This document shows, in pieces, positions 49,734 to 61,680 of a stretch of 64,000 nt of DNA. Position 1 is the stretch's first letter; every line of letters starts with the position of its first letter. This DNA is from Zeugodacus cucurbitae (lineage: Eukaryota > Arthropoda > Insecta > Diptera > Tephritidae). The stretch covers positions 55,833,001 to 55,897,000 of the forward strand of contig NC_071669.1 of NCBI RefSeq assembly GCF_028554725.1. Direction: 5' to 3'. The position numbers were made by a program, and so were the translations under genes. Below the pieces are notes generated by a model that saw nothing but the letters and a program-made list of their open reading frames with translations, was not told the origin of the DNA and ran no database searches.

Positions 49734-52024
49734 CTTTATTATCTAGAAAATTTAAAGTCTTCGGAGTTTTAAAACTGACTTCTGAGATCATTAGACAAAA
49801 TGTCTTCTTGTTGAGATGAAGAGAAATCGAGTGTAGATCTCATAGGATAGATCTTCCTACTCGCTACCAGTCTTCCAGATTGTAACCGTTTTTCTGAAAG
49901 ATATTTCCGTGAATCTTATGTGGTATAAAGGGTTCAGAATCGATCATGAGTTCGAAACTAGGATTCAGCTAGAACAGAGTTCATGAAGTACCACCAGGCA
50001 ATTCTAGGGTTAAAGAAAGAGCTGTCAAATACATGATGAATCTCTAAACTACAAAACTGTCTATCTGGCAGTACCATTTTATTATTATTATTAAATAACA
50101 TTGAGCGCTCAGATTTGACAATGAAAAAAAAAGGTAACCTTGCAACCAAAAAACATGGACAAACAATTTAAAATAATTATCTAATGCCATTAACAAAACC
50201 TCGACATTTTGCAATTATAACAATTTAATTATTGTTCGTTGAACATTGTTTGGGTGGCAGATATGCATATTAGCACTGCAACAACAAACAAACAATTCTT
50301 ATTTAAAAAAATTTGCCACTACCTACAACAAACGTTAACTTAAGTGCCTCGCATCAAGCAGCAATGTGACCAAGACCACGAAATTCGCCCACACAACAAC
50401 AAAAAATTCACATGTTTGATAACAACAACAAAACAATTTTTAATAATAAATAAAAGCAACAAACACCCACAGTCTCTTTGGAGAATACCATTTTGCGGCG
50501 GGCGAGTTGCAATTTTATAGGAAAGGCCAATTTATATGGGCAAATCTACAACATCCAAAGCATTATCTGCAAGCTCATTTAATTTTATTGCCATTGCAGC
50601 GTGGCTTCAAAATCTTATTTTACTTAAATGCTGAGTGCTTTGATGTGCCGCCAACTGAAATTTGAGCTTTATGACGAAATTGGCGAGTTTTCTTATAATT
50701 GCAAATAATTTCTACAACCGATTGTAATTAGACGGTAATGAGTTGCTTCGTTAGACACCAGGCTTCAGGTGCACATCGTGGCTTTAATGGAAATTATATG
50801 CGCTTTGATTAAAGTTGTTAAGACAAAGGTAGAGAGAGAGAAAAAGAGCGATTCGGACGGAATCACACGCTAGAGTCAAGTTTTTTTTTTTTTAATTTAA
50901 CTAATTTGAAAGGAATATCTAACAATTTTCGAAAGATTTTTACTATACATAAATTAGAAAAACGAATATAGAGACTCAGGTCCCTAATTTTGAATAACAT
51001 ATCTTCTTTTGTTAGCTTTACTCTTTTTAAATTAATTTGCGAAGTTTCATGAATTATTGGACGATCTCAATGAGGTAAGACCTTTTGGAAAGCATTCGCC
51101 AAATTTTCTTGATATATTTTAGAAGAGCCTGAATGTTTTGGAAAATTAGTAAGACTTACGAGACAAAGATGGAAACACTGTATGTACTTTGAAAAGGCGG
51201 TAACATGGAATGCTGTAGACAATTGAGATTACGTTATATTTTCCGACTACGTGATCGTTTTCGGAGCCGAAGTACCGAACAGATAAGATATTTGAAATTA
51301 TTGCATGCCATGGGAAAGTATACTTTCGGTAGGCCATATTGTTGTGTAAAAGGTGTAACTTTACCCCTAAATGTGAAAAATATGCCTTTGATCATGTAAG
51401 CAAATCTTTGTGAAATATAATATGATATCCCCCCCCAAAGTATTCTATATCGTGAAGAAAAACGATAATATGCAATGAGACTATTCTTGAAACTTTCGTT
51501 AGAAAAAATCTGGTTTGATTCTGTGAACCCCATACATGATGACGAAGGTAAATTACTTAAAATATGGATCGAAAGTCGTGGAACCAATCTAACGACCTCA
51601 ATATGTTGGCGAGAGCACGTGATCCAACATCCAACTGGATGTAGTATTTTTTAGAGTGGAAGATTTTAAAGTCACACCAGAGGGTGAAGGAAAGGTACAC
51701 CCCTCCCCGCTGTCTCGGTGTAAGAGAAAATTTGGTAACGATCTTGTAATATTTGGGTTTTTGAAAAGATCAATCATAGAAATGACGAAGAATTTTGTAA
51801 CTAGAAACATTGATGAAGAGAAGCGATAGTATTTTTGTATCTTTTTTATTTTCCGACCGTTAAGCACTCCGCTAGTTTTTGTTGTTCTTGAAGCGGCAGA
51901 AAAAAGTTTCTTAGTTAATTTCGAGAAATACAACAGAGCTCCCTGACCAGCTAAAAATTCGTCCGTTCTGGTTATGTAGATCCAACCGTTGGGCGAAGGG
52001 TATTCAGTTTTCAGCTCTACTAGT
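49734..52024. other. Non-coding stretch
   Basis: CAA-rich microsatellite at 50270-50465, AG-rich run at 50827-50850, poly-T at 50881-50895. Frames at 51234-51587 and 51598-51933 (both minus) exceed 100 codons but show no domain or repeat family I know. Confidence 0.5.
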
Positions 52025-52200
52025 ATTCATTATACTGTACAACACTCGGCTGGATATTGGACCAAACTAATTTTTTCCGGGAGATTGAGACCTGACTAAA
52101 AAAGTGTATTCTTCAGTTTTCGAAGTTAGGCTCCAAAATCAAAAAATTTTTATTTGAAGTTCGAAAAAAGCACTTTATAAAAAAAATTAATATTTAATTT
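52025..52200. repeat. Unclassified dispersed repeat, copy 2
   Basis: Partner of 48260-48560 (see there). It directly abuts the left end of the long mini-me-like copy, which may have inserted into it. Confidence 0.6.
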
Positions 52201-53408
52201 AACAAGTAAGGAAGGGCTAAGTTCGGGTGTAACCGAACATTTTATACTCTCGCAATTTATTTATTTAACTTAATTAATATTATATAATACACAATTTGAC
52301 CCACATATGCGTCATATATATATAATATTTAACGTCCATTGAAAGTTGAAAACAATAATATTAGGTTAGAAGCACCGAGGTCCTCGTGTTCGATATATGG
52401 GACCTTAAAAACCTATGGTTTGATTTCGGCGATTTTTAGAATGGGGCTGCCACACTATAAACATAGTATTTGTGCAAAGTTCTGCACCGATATCTTCACT
52501 AGTGCTTACTTTATATATTGTAAAGTAAACGATTCAGATTGTCTTCAAAGTTCTGGTATATAGGAAGTAGGCGTGGTTGTGAAGCGATTTGGCCTATTTT
52601 CACAACATATCATTGGGATGTAAGGAAACTATTATAAACCAAGTTTCATTGGTTCCTGAGATATGGTTTTTGACCCATAAGTGGGCGACGCCACACCCAT
52701 TTTCCATTTTGTAATAAAATCGGAGTGCAGCTTCCATCTGCCATTGCTTATGTGAAATTTAGTGTTTCTGACGTTTTTCGTTAATGAGTTAACCCACTTT
52801 TAGTAATTTCCAACCTAACTTTTGTGTGGGAGGTGGGCGTGGTTATGATCCGATTTCTTTCATTTTTAGACTTTATTAGGAAATGGCTAAAAAAACGACT
52901 GCAGAAAGTTTGGTTTATATAGCTCTATTGGCTTGCGAGATATGTACAAAAAACTTAGTAGGGGGCGGGGCCACGCCCACTTCTCCAAAAAAATTACATC
53001 CAAATATGCCCCTTCATAGTGCGATCTTTCATACCAAATTTTATTTCCATAGCTTTATTTATGGCTTAGTTATGGCACTTTATGTGTTTTCGGTTTTCGC
53101 CATTTTGTGGGCGTGGCAGTGGTCCGATTTTGCTCATTTTCGAAAGCAACCTTCCTATGGTGCCAAGAAATAAGTGTGCCAAGTTTCATCGAGATATCTT
53201 AATTTTTACTCAAGTTACAGCTTGCACAGACGGACGGACGGACGGACGGACAGACAGACATTCGGATTTGAACTCCACTCTTCACCCTGATCACTTTGGT
53301 ATATATAACCCTATATCTAACTCGATTAGTTTTGGGTGTTACAAACAACCGTTATGTGAACAAAACTATAATACTTTCTTTAGCAACATTTGTTGAGAGA
53401 GTATAAAA
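52201..53408 (+). mobile_element. Mini-me-like element, long copy
   Basis: Starts AACAAGTAAGGAAGGGCTAA and ends GTTGAGAGAGTATAAAA, with the same landmarks as the 44854 copy: GGCGACGCCACACCC (about 52685), GGGGCGGGGCCACGCCCAC (about 52962), GTGGGCGTGGCAGTGGTCCG (about 53107), a GGAC/AGAC tract at 53227-53262, TATATATAACCC (about 53300), and the terminal hairpin. It closely matches the copy at 57947, much more closely than the copy at 44854. The frames 52883-53173 and 53082-53396 translate repeat sequence and are not genes. Confidence 0.85.
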
Positions 53409-53770
53409 AATCGATTCTTCACCGAAATTTCGGCCTTAAATTGTTTATAAAAAAAAAAAATATTTATCGGAGAGAAAAAATCTTCGATTAATTACTAAAA
53501 AATATATTTAAGAAGGTCGTGTTAAAATTTGAGACTAATCGGTCTAGCCGTTTTCGAGTAATGTTGATCACCGACTTTGAAAACACCATTTTGAGAAAAA
53601 CGCGCTGCCGCTCGGATCTTGTACTTCCAAGCACTCTGAAACGCCTTTTCAAATTTGCTTGTAACTTTGAAAATATTCACCGGAACGATATGAAATTTTC
53701 TGTGTGTATTCTTAAATATATGTACATTAAGAAAATGAAATAAAAAAAATCGATTTTTTGAAAATTCTAA
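53409..53770. other. AT-rich stretch of repeat-like character
   Basis: Contains phrases such as CTAGCCGTTTTCGAGTAATG and a poly-A-rich segment. Such wording is common in non-coding insect transposons, but no ends were identified. Weak resemblance to 56830-57060 was noticed and not resolved. Confidence 0.35.
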
Positions 53771-53911
53771 CTGTATATAACCTCTTAAGCGCTCAGATGA
53801 CTACTACTCAGGGAATACGTGACGGAACTCCAACTGGTATCGCTAAGGACCATAACTGGTTTATACGGGGCCTATTGGCTCACCAGACTAACCTAACCTA
53901 ACCTAACCTAA
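53771..53911 (+). mobile_element. LINE-like 3' end with CCTAA tail
   Basis: TGGTATCGCTAAGGACCATA at 53837 and CTCACCAGACTAACC, followed by four CCTAA pentamers (53889-53911). Same family as 12419-12537. Confidence 0.62.
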
Positions 53912-56095
53912 AGCTTCGAGCTTAAACTGTTGCTGGGATTTGACTCATCTTGAAACTGTTTACGTACTCTTGATATATCATCTTGCGGTTTAGGCTCAAC
54001 TCTGACTCTCCGTCTACATTAGATCGCTGTTTCATTACTCAAAGCTTACGTATGACTTCGATTCTTTCTTCTTCTTTTTCTTATCTACGGCGTGTACTTA
54101 TATAAAAGGAATAAACAATGAGGCACTCCGCCGCCGAAGTGACATGCCGAGCCATGCGTCATTCTCGTCTAACCACCGAAAAAATTTACATAATTACATT
54201 GAACGCGATTGACAGGCAATAAATGCGGCTTATTAAAACTAATTACAATTACAAACTGTAAAATAATTTAGCCAACGCTCATTTATTTACAACACTTATT
54301 ATTCTAACAATTTCCTGTTTGCTTAGTCACCGCAAACAAAACAGAACGAACCCACAAGCCCTCTGGGGGACAAGTAAAGCCAAGTACATATGTGTGTATG
54401 TATGTATGTATTTATGTATGTGTGAGTGTGTGTGCTGTGATTTGCAGCGCTTTTCCACCGTGCATTTATTGCATTAGTATGCGTGTTGGATTTCTTAATT
54501 TCTCAATTTCGTTTGAAATCGCCAATGAATGCGAATATAAATAAGTTTGCCTCCACTTGCATCTAAGTGTGTGTCTCTGTGTTTGCTTTTAGCGCATTTA
54601 TAAGTCACTTTTCATTCAACAATCGACGCTTATTAAGCAGAGCATTTGTTTGTTTAATTTGTATTCCTAAACGTTTGCCATAATGATTTAGTGCTGCGCC
54701 TCAGGTGGCTACTGTGCGTTGGAGCGCTCCAATTGGATAGACATATAGACATATACATATAAACATATAGAAATACATTCATACATATATACAGACATAT
54801 ATATATACATGCACTGGCTCCCAGCGAAGGCACGCGGGCGCTGAGATTGCTGTGGCTGCTAGTTCCGTATAGCTTTGGAGCTCCATACCCTTACATACTA
54901 TATATAAACAAGTATATACATATATATATACAGAGATTTCAACTTGCAATCTCGCGCGACCGGGTAGCAATCGCAATCAGCCTCACAGCGGGATAACTCC
55001 CAACGTACGCAGCGTACACTGCCCACTGTGCTGAAATTACATATTCCCAATATCCCGTCATTGCAAATACAAAATCAAACATATATATATACATACTACA
55101 ACAACAACAACAATTGATTTTTGCTGCAGGGCAATTTACTTATTTAGTTTTAGTCCAGGCAGCAGGCGGATGCGCTGCAGCAGCTTCGTTTGGCATGTGG
55201 CAGTTTCAACATATATATATACATACATAGATATATATATATACATAAGTATATCTATGCATTTGATGAGTATACCATACATACTCTAATACGATTTAGT
55301 TAGCGCTAGCAAATTGCGTCTGTTTATATTAGGCGATTAATCGATGTTTTCGCCGTTATTTTGGCATGTTGCATGGTTGCAAACGCTGTTTGGCAAGTTG
55401 AAATGGTCGTAAGTGATTTGTTGCATGGTCGGTGGAGGGACGGAAACATGTCGATTTACAATAAACACAAATTGTAATTAAATATTTACATATGTATGTA
55501 CAATGTACATATGGATGTGTGTGGCTATACCGGCTGTCAATTAGCGTTTAGTTTAAGTGTGTGGTGCATATTTGAAAAATTGAGTTGTCGAGAAGGCTTC
55601 GTCGAATAACGGTCTCTAAATCAAGTCAACAAGCTTATATATTTAAATTTAGTTTAGAAAGCAATTGCTCAGAAAGAAATAGAAAGCAATTTTTCAGAAA
55701 TTATCGCGAAAAATCTTGGCTTCGGGTTCGGCTTCGGACTAGTAAAGTCAAACCCTAAAAATCTAGTTTCCAACAAAGAAGTAGTCTTCTCTCTTTTCTT
55801 TATAAAAAATATCGAATCTAGCCATCGTGAATGTTTCCAATCGCTATATTAAAACCAATCCTGCTCATAATTTCGTACATAAAGTTCCTCATATATCAAG
55901 TGGAAGACAGTTGTAAGTCCATCTTCTGGAATTTTGCCATCGTGCACGGTTCTGCTTCATATGAGCATAACCCTAATAGTAAGGATTTAACTTTGTTTAG
56001 TATATACAACTTAAAATCGACCTGAGCTCTAAACGAGTTGACAATCCCATTACAATTGTAGTTATAGTTCTCAGCTCTCCAGTTAGTTTCACCAA
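53912..56095. other. Microsatellite-rich non-coding stretch
   Basis: GTAT/GT runs at 54392-54435, TA/CATA-rich runs at 54740-54815, 54900-54935, 55080-55105 and 55210-55255, and a CAA run at 55103-55118. No coding recognised. Confidence 0.6.
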
Positions 56096-56661
56096 TCTAA
56101 ACTACTACTATAAAGAAATTTGTATGTATGTTTGTAATGAATAAACTCAAAAACTATTGTGCCGATTTCAAAAATTCTTTCACCATATTTTTTACAAGAA
56201 TCTTAACTTTCTGGAAATAGTTCCCAGGTGAGGGTATCAAAAAGACTCCGTAATGGAGAATCTTAATCTGAAACTGAAAAACGTCTTGCAAGTCATTCTC
56301 TTCGCATCGCAATCGCGTGCCAGAGAGTCGAGTAAAAAGCGTTCGCAGCTACTTGCTGAACAAAATTTCAAAACCTCCCAAGTACGCGCTGGAGAGTCGG
56401 GTACGGAGCATGTGCAGCGGCTTGAAAAACAAAATATTAGAAATACATAAGCTCGCACTAGAACGTCGAACTCTGTGCGTTCCCTATAATATAATTTCAT
56501 GTTCGAATTTTAAACATTTCAATTTTTTTTTAAATGAACCCACGCAAGAATTGGCAAAGTACATATGTACATATGTATAGAAGAGTGTGTATAAGTGCGT
56601 AAAAAGTTATAACTTTTGAAATGTTTGTTTAAGCACGTGCGAAACCGGAGTGGTCTGCTAG
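56096..56661 (+). mobile_element. Small Helitron with truncated ORF
   Basis: Host A then TCTAAACTACTACTATAAAG at 56096. The right end AAACCGGAGTGGTCTG, then CTAG at 56658-56661, is followed by host T. The early sequence (GTATGTATGTTTGTAATGAA, CTCAAAAACTATTGTGCCGA) is typical of insect Helitron 5' regions. About 566 bp long, with the start of a Helitron protein inside and no Rep/helicase. It is a deletion derivative. Confidence 0.7.
56253..56480 (+). pseudogene. Helitron protein N-terminal fragment
   Basis: From ATG at 56253 the frame has RARESSKKRSQLLAEQ and VRAGESGTEHVQRLEKQ. This is a ~22-residue charged repeat (RA-x-ES-x(5)-R-x-L-x-x-Q) often seen at the start of arthropod Helitron proteins. 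It ends at a TAA at 56448. A next unit (ARTRTSNSV-like) continues after the stop, so one nonsense change or an early deletion has cut it off. The Rep and helicase domains that normally follow are absent. Part of a second frame (56317-56580) is a shadow. Confidence 0.6.
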
Positions 56662-57433
56662 TCGTTTCATATGTGAAGTTCCCTATATTTCAAGTAGAAG
56701 GAAGAAGCCCCATTCGAACAATTGAAAGTCCATTTTCTCCAATTTATCATCATCCACTTTCTGTTTTAAGTGAGCCTTATCATTTTCATTTAAAGGGGGT
56801 CTTGAGCACCAAAAAAAATTTTTGCTAACATACATAATTAAAAAATTCCATAATACGGTAGAAAAGTGATTTTCAGTAGTTCAAAGTCGTTTTAAAGATA
56901 TATCAGTTAGAAAACGGAGCTTTCCGAAGCGCTCAGATAGCAGCTAGAAACTCTAAAAGCGTTTTTCTTAAAACAATGTTTTTCAAACATTCCTCCATAA
57001 ACGGCTTAACCGGAATGACTTGAAATTTGTTGGATTCATTCAGCACATGTAAACGCTGTTGTTTAAACATCGATTGAATCGTGGTCGCCGCTGTGTCACT
57101 CTTCCTAGGTTGCTTCGTTATGTTCTGTAACGGTAGTTCCCGCTTGTGTTGGAGCGCATCATTCGTGGTGGCTTTTTATGGCATTATTTCAGAGGAAGTT
57201 AAGCTGATAACTCCTGCACCGATCCGTGGCGGTGTCATTTCAAAGGGAGTTGAGATGGTAACTAACGCTCTATTATTATTTAAAAATTTCAAAAACTTCG
57301 ATTTTTTATAGCTAAAAAATTAAAAAAGAATCGGAATCGTGGAGGAAATGCGAGTCCATTTTTTCAAGACGGTGGTGTTCAGAACGCTGAAACTCATGGT
57401 CTACACAATATTTTGAGCTTAAAATTTATATTT
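56662..57433. other. Non-coding stretch, class unknown
   Basis: Nothing recognised. The frame at 57081-57311 has no domain. Sequence style suggests old transposon debris. Confidence 0.4.
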
Positions 57434-57945
57434 GTATGTATGTGATTGGCGTTGCAACCGTTTAGCCGGTTATAGCCGAATCGACGATAGTGCGCCACCT
57501 CTCTCTCTCCTTCGCAGTTCGGCGCCAGTTGGAGATCCCAAGTTTAACCAGGTCGCTCTCCACCTGGTCCCTCCAACGGAGTGGAGGCCTTCCCCTTCCT
57601 CGGCTTCCTCCGGCGGGTTCTGCATCGAACACTTTCAGGGCTGGAGTGTTTTCGTCCATTCGGACAACATGACCTAGCCAGCGTAGCCGCTGTCTTTTTA
57701 TTCGCTGAACTATGTCAATGTCGTCGTATAACGCGTACAGCTCATCGTTCCATCGTCTGCGGTATTCGCCGTTGCCAATGTTCTGAGGACCATAAATCTT
57801 GCGCAAAATTTTCCTCTCGAAAACTCCTAGTGTCGTCTCATCTGATGTTGACATCGTCCAAGCTTCTGCACCGTAAAGCAGGACGGGAATGATAAGCGAC
57901 TTGTAGAGCTTGATTTTGGTTCGTCGAGAGAGGACTTTATTTTCC
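57434..57945 (-). pseudogene. RTE-like LINE ORF2 3' end, open frame
   Basis: On the minus strand the frame is open from the truncation point (KVLSRRTKIKLYKSL, about 57940-57895) to the TAA just before the (CATA)n tail at 57434-57445, about 160 codons with no stop. Landmarks are IPVLLYGAEAWTMS, FERKILRKIYGPQNIG, RQRLRWLGHVVRMDE and GRGRPPLRWRDQVE. It is the best-preserved C-terminus of the family here. The 5' truncation point at 57945 joins directly to a mini-me-like element that also lacks its first 50 or so bases. Confidence 0.92.
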
Positions 57946-57946
57946 A

Positions 57947-59126
57947 GGTCATTTTATACTCTCGCAATTTATTTATTTAACTTCATTTATATTATATAAT
58001 ACACAATTTGACCCACATATTCGTCATATATATTGTATAAAGTCCATTGAAAGTTGGAAACCATAATGTTAGGTTAGAAGCACCGAGGTCCTCGTGTTCG
58101 ATATATGGGGCCTTAAAAACCTATGGTCCGATTTCGGCGATTTTTAGAATGGGGCTGCCACACTATTAACATAGTATTTGTGCAAAGTTCTGCACCGATA
58201 TCTTCACTAGTGCTTACTTTATATATTGTAAAGTAAGCGATTCAGATCGTCTTAAAAGTTCTCGTATATGGGAAGTAGGCGTGGTTGTGAAGCGATTTGG
58301 CCTATTTTCACAACATATCATTTGGATGTAAGGAAGCTATTACAAACCAAATTTCATTGAAATCGGTCGAGTAGTTTCTGAGATATGGTTTCGGACCCAT
58401 AAGTAGGCGACGCCACGCCCATTTTCCATTTTGTAAAAAAATCTGAGTGCAGCTTTCATCTGCCATTTCTTATGTGAAATTGAGTGTTTCTGACGTTTTT
58501 CGCTAGTGAGTTAACCCACATTTAGTAATTTTCAACCTAACTTTTGTATGGGAGGTGGGCGTGGTTATGACCCGATTTCTTTCATTTTTGGACTGTATTA
58601 GGAAGTGACTAAAAAAACGACTGCAGAAAGTTTGGTTTATATAGCTCGATTGGTTTGCGAGATATGTACAAAAAACTTAGTAGGGGGCGGGGTCACGCCC
58701 ACTTCCCCAAAAAAATTACATCCAAATATGCCCCTTCATAGTGCGTTTCTTCATACCAAATTTTATTTCCATAGCTTTATTTATGGCTTAGTTGTGGCGC
58801 TTTATGTGTTTTCGGTTTTCGCCATTTTGTGGGCGTGGCAGTGGTTCGAAAGCAACCTTCCTATGGTGCCAAGAAATAAGTGTGCCAAGTTTCATCAAGA
58901 TATCTTGATTTTTACTCAAGTTACAGCTTGCACAGACGGTCGGACGGACGGACGGACGGACGGACGGACAGACAGACATTCGGATTTGAACTCCACTCTT
59001 CACCCTGATCACTTTGGTATATATAACCCTATATCTAACTCGTTTAGTTTTGGGTGTTACAAACAACCGTTATGTGAACAAAACTATAATACTCTCTTAG
59101 CAACATTTGTTGCGAGAGTATAAAAA
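57947..59126 (+). mobile_element. Mini-me-like element, lacks its extreme 5' end
   Basis: Starts at CATTTTATACTCTCGCAATT, which lies some 45 bases inside the copy at 52201, and ends GTTGCGAGAGTATAAAA. It has all the shared landmarks, with a longer GGAC tract (58935-58978). The frame 58605-59123 (172 codons) and its minus-strand partner 59066-58788 are open because of the tract and are not genes. High similarity to 52201-53408 indicates recent common origin. Confidence 0.85.
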
Positions 59127-61680
59127 GTACTATAAAACGGGTCGTGAGGGTGGATTACCCTCTTAAAAGTAAGAGTCTAATTTGTGTAGTATTTCAGATT
59201 GAACTCGTTCAGAAATCTAGATAAAATGACACATTCATTCAGTTGAAGACATTTATAAGAGATTGTATGTTTTTCCGAGGGTGAAATTATTATAAAATTG
59301 AGTTAGACTTTACAAATTTCAGGAGAATTTCAGTTCAAACTCTAATGGAAAATAGGTATATTTGACGCAACTGCCGGTTCTGCCTTTGACAGACGCTGTG
59401 TAGACTTATTAAAAAATCACCTTAGAAAAACTTCAGAGGTCTCTTCAGTTCCAGAACAATGTTGAGTTTGAACTATGAAATGTATCCGAAATGTCGGTAA
59501 ATGGTAGGTCAAGGGTGCTATGAAACTTAGATTCTTCAAAAAATTATTTTTTAACTGATTTGGTTAGAAGTGTTAGTGATGAGACGATTGAAATTCCTTT
59601 AAAAATTTAATATTCGACTCTTTGACAGAAATCTTTGAAAAGAACCTAGCTTTATAAAATCTTTGTTAAATATAAAGGCTACGCAGTTGCCTTCTTTGAA
59701 AATGATTGGAAGTCAAATCTATTTTAATGGAAATGCTTTGACAAGAAGTATATAATGCCATAGATTTCTAGAAGTGTTACTAGATTTGCACTTTGATTAG
59801 TTAACCCATTATTTATAATGAGTAGAAGAAAACGCTGTCATATTTATAGTTTAGAAAGGATTTTAGGCGATCAATTGACATTAAACTGATAAAAAAGTTA
59901 TGAAAATATCTGAAATAAGATATGTAGCTCTAGACTCTAAGACTCTCAAATACCACTTATTCACGTTGTTAACGGTTTTAAAAAACGTTTTACATTAAAA
60001 AAAAGATTACTCAAGCGCCTACTCACCTAGATATGCCCACATAGCAGTACGAATGTACATATATGAGTAGCTTGACGACGTGCTAGAGAACGCCCGCATT
60101 ACAACAACAAAAATGCGATGCTATACTTTTGACATTAATATTTTTACGTGAAGGAAACAATTAACCGACGGATGCAAGGCGGCTGCAAAACGCCAAAGCT
60201 GCCGCGCGAACAACAACAACACACACTTATGTACATACAAGCATATACAAGCATATGCAGTCAGGCAGCCTGGTAGAATGCGCTATGGAAAGAATGATGT
60301 CAATTTAATAACGAAATAATAGCTGCAACGGGTCTTAAGTTAGTAAACGTAACTGCACAACAAATACAATAGCAATAACAACAGCAACAACAACAACAAC
60401 AACCGCAAACACCATAAACAATTGGCAACAATTTACTACACCATCACCGGCAAAACAGCAACCAGCAACCAACTAACAACAAAAAGTAGCAACTAAGCAT
60501 AACAACAACAACAACAACAACCGACTAGCAATAATAACCGCACCAAACAGTGTAAAACGTTGGTAGTGGCAGTAAAATGTTGCATGCCGCCGTTAATGAT
60601 GATGGCAATATAACTTACGACGAATAACTTAACAAAAAACCTCAAACCATAAACAACGTTGCTGCAACAACAATAAGGACAACAACAACAACAACATGAG
60701 TAGTAGTTGGTGGCAAGCAAGCGAGCGAATGAGTGTTGCAGGAAAAAATCTACGAACAAAGAAGTGATGAGCCACCTACCAGCAAAATGTTTATGAAATA
60801 ACAACAACAACAACAACAGCAACTGCAGCAACAACAATGACAAACAAAAGCATCATAAAACGAGTGGCAGCGAGCAAAAAAAAAGTTTTGGAATTGTATC
60901 GTAAAAGATGAAGGTAAAACGTGCAACTTGAAGCTGTGCCAAGGCCAAAAGTGCCATCCTCCAGCTAGCAGCTAGCTGCTAAGCTACATACTAGCGCTTA
61001 AGTGTGTTTTTGTTGTTTCATGCTCTTTGCATTATTATATGCATGTTGTATTTATTGCTGTTCTCATTTTGGATGATGATGGTGGACTCACATATAAAGT
61101 TGCATATAATCACACTTCTCATACACATACAGTCACAAACATATAAATAAGTACACTATCAATTGTTTTGCTTTGTTGCTGCAAAATAGTACCAACAACA
61201 TACTCCGCACTGACCGACCGACCAAAGACCATCGTCTTCGTCATCACCATCATCTCCATCGCCACATCACCATCTCCACCACCATCACCGGTACCCTCAT
61301 CATCAATGACCGCATCGCCACACAATAGCGGCAGCATCTCAAGCAGGTGTTACTAGCAATTACTTGGCATAAAAAGCAAAGCAAAGTGATCGAATACAAC
61401 AACAACAAACCGCGCATAATTCGAGCAACTGTCTCGGTTGTTGCTACTCGTATCTAGTCGTCTATTCGTGGTACGATAGCAAAATCGGCTACAACTAGCA
61501 ATCATGAGCACTAGTACAATGGAAACAATACAGTCTCTAGAAGAATGAAAATAAGAATGGCTAACAAAAAGGTGCAAAATTATGCTACTTAACAGTAAAA
61601 GCGAAAAGTACACAACACCTGTAACCGAATAGCGGAACAGCGGTGGCGATTCATTAATCTGAAATGCTGGTGATGGGTAG
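59127..61680. other. Non-coding stretch, CAA and ATC microsatellites
   Basis: CAA/ACA-rich fields at 60340-60540 and 60660-60840 give minus-strand Leu/Cys-rich frames with no meaning. An ATC/CAC-rich run lies at 61225-61310. 60880-61060 and 61380-61640 are of mixed composition without recognisable coding. Confidence 0.55.

Noticed and set aside
53889..53911. Telomere repeat (CCTAA)n
   Set aside because: Only four units, attached to a LINE-like 3' end that recurs at 12419. Flies lack TTAGG telomeres, so a transposon tail is the better reading.
58605..59123. 172-codon open frame
   Set aside because: It translates the mini-me-like element, including the GGAC/AGAC tract read as Thr-Asp-Gly-Arg repeats. 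The opposite strand is also open. The same frame is broken in the sister copy at 52201.
60493..60843. 116-codon minus-strand frame rich in Leu and Cys
   Set aside because: Direct translation of CAA microsatellites in the complementary frame.
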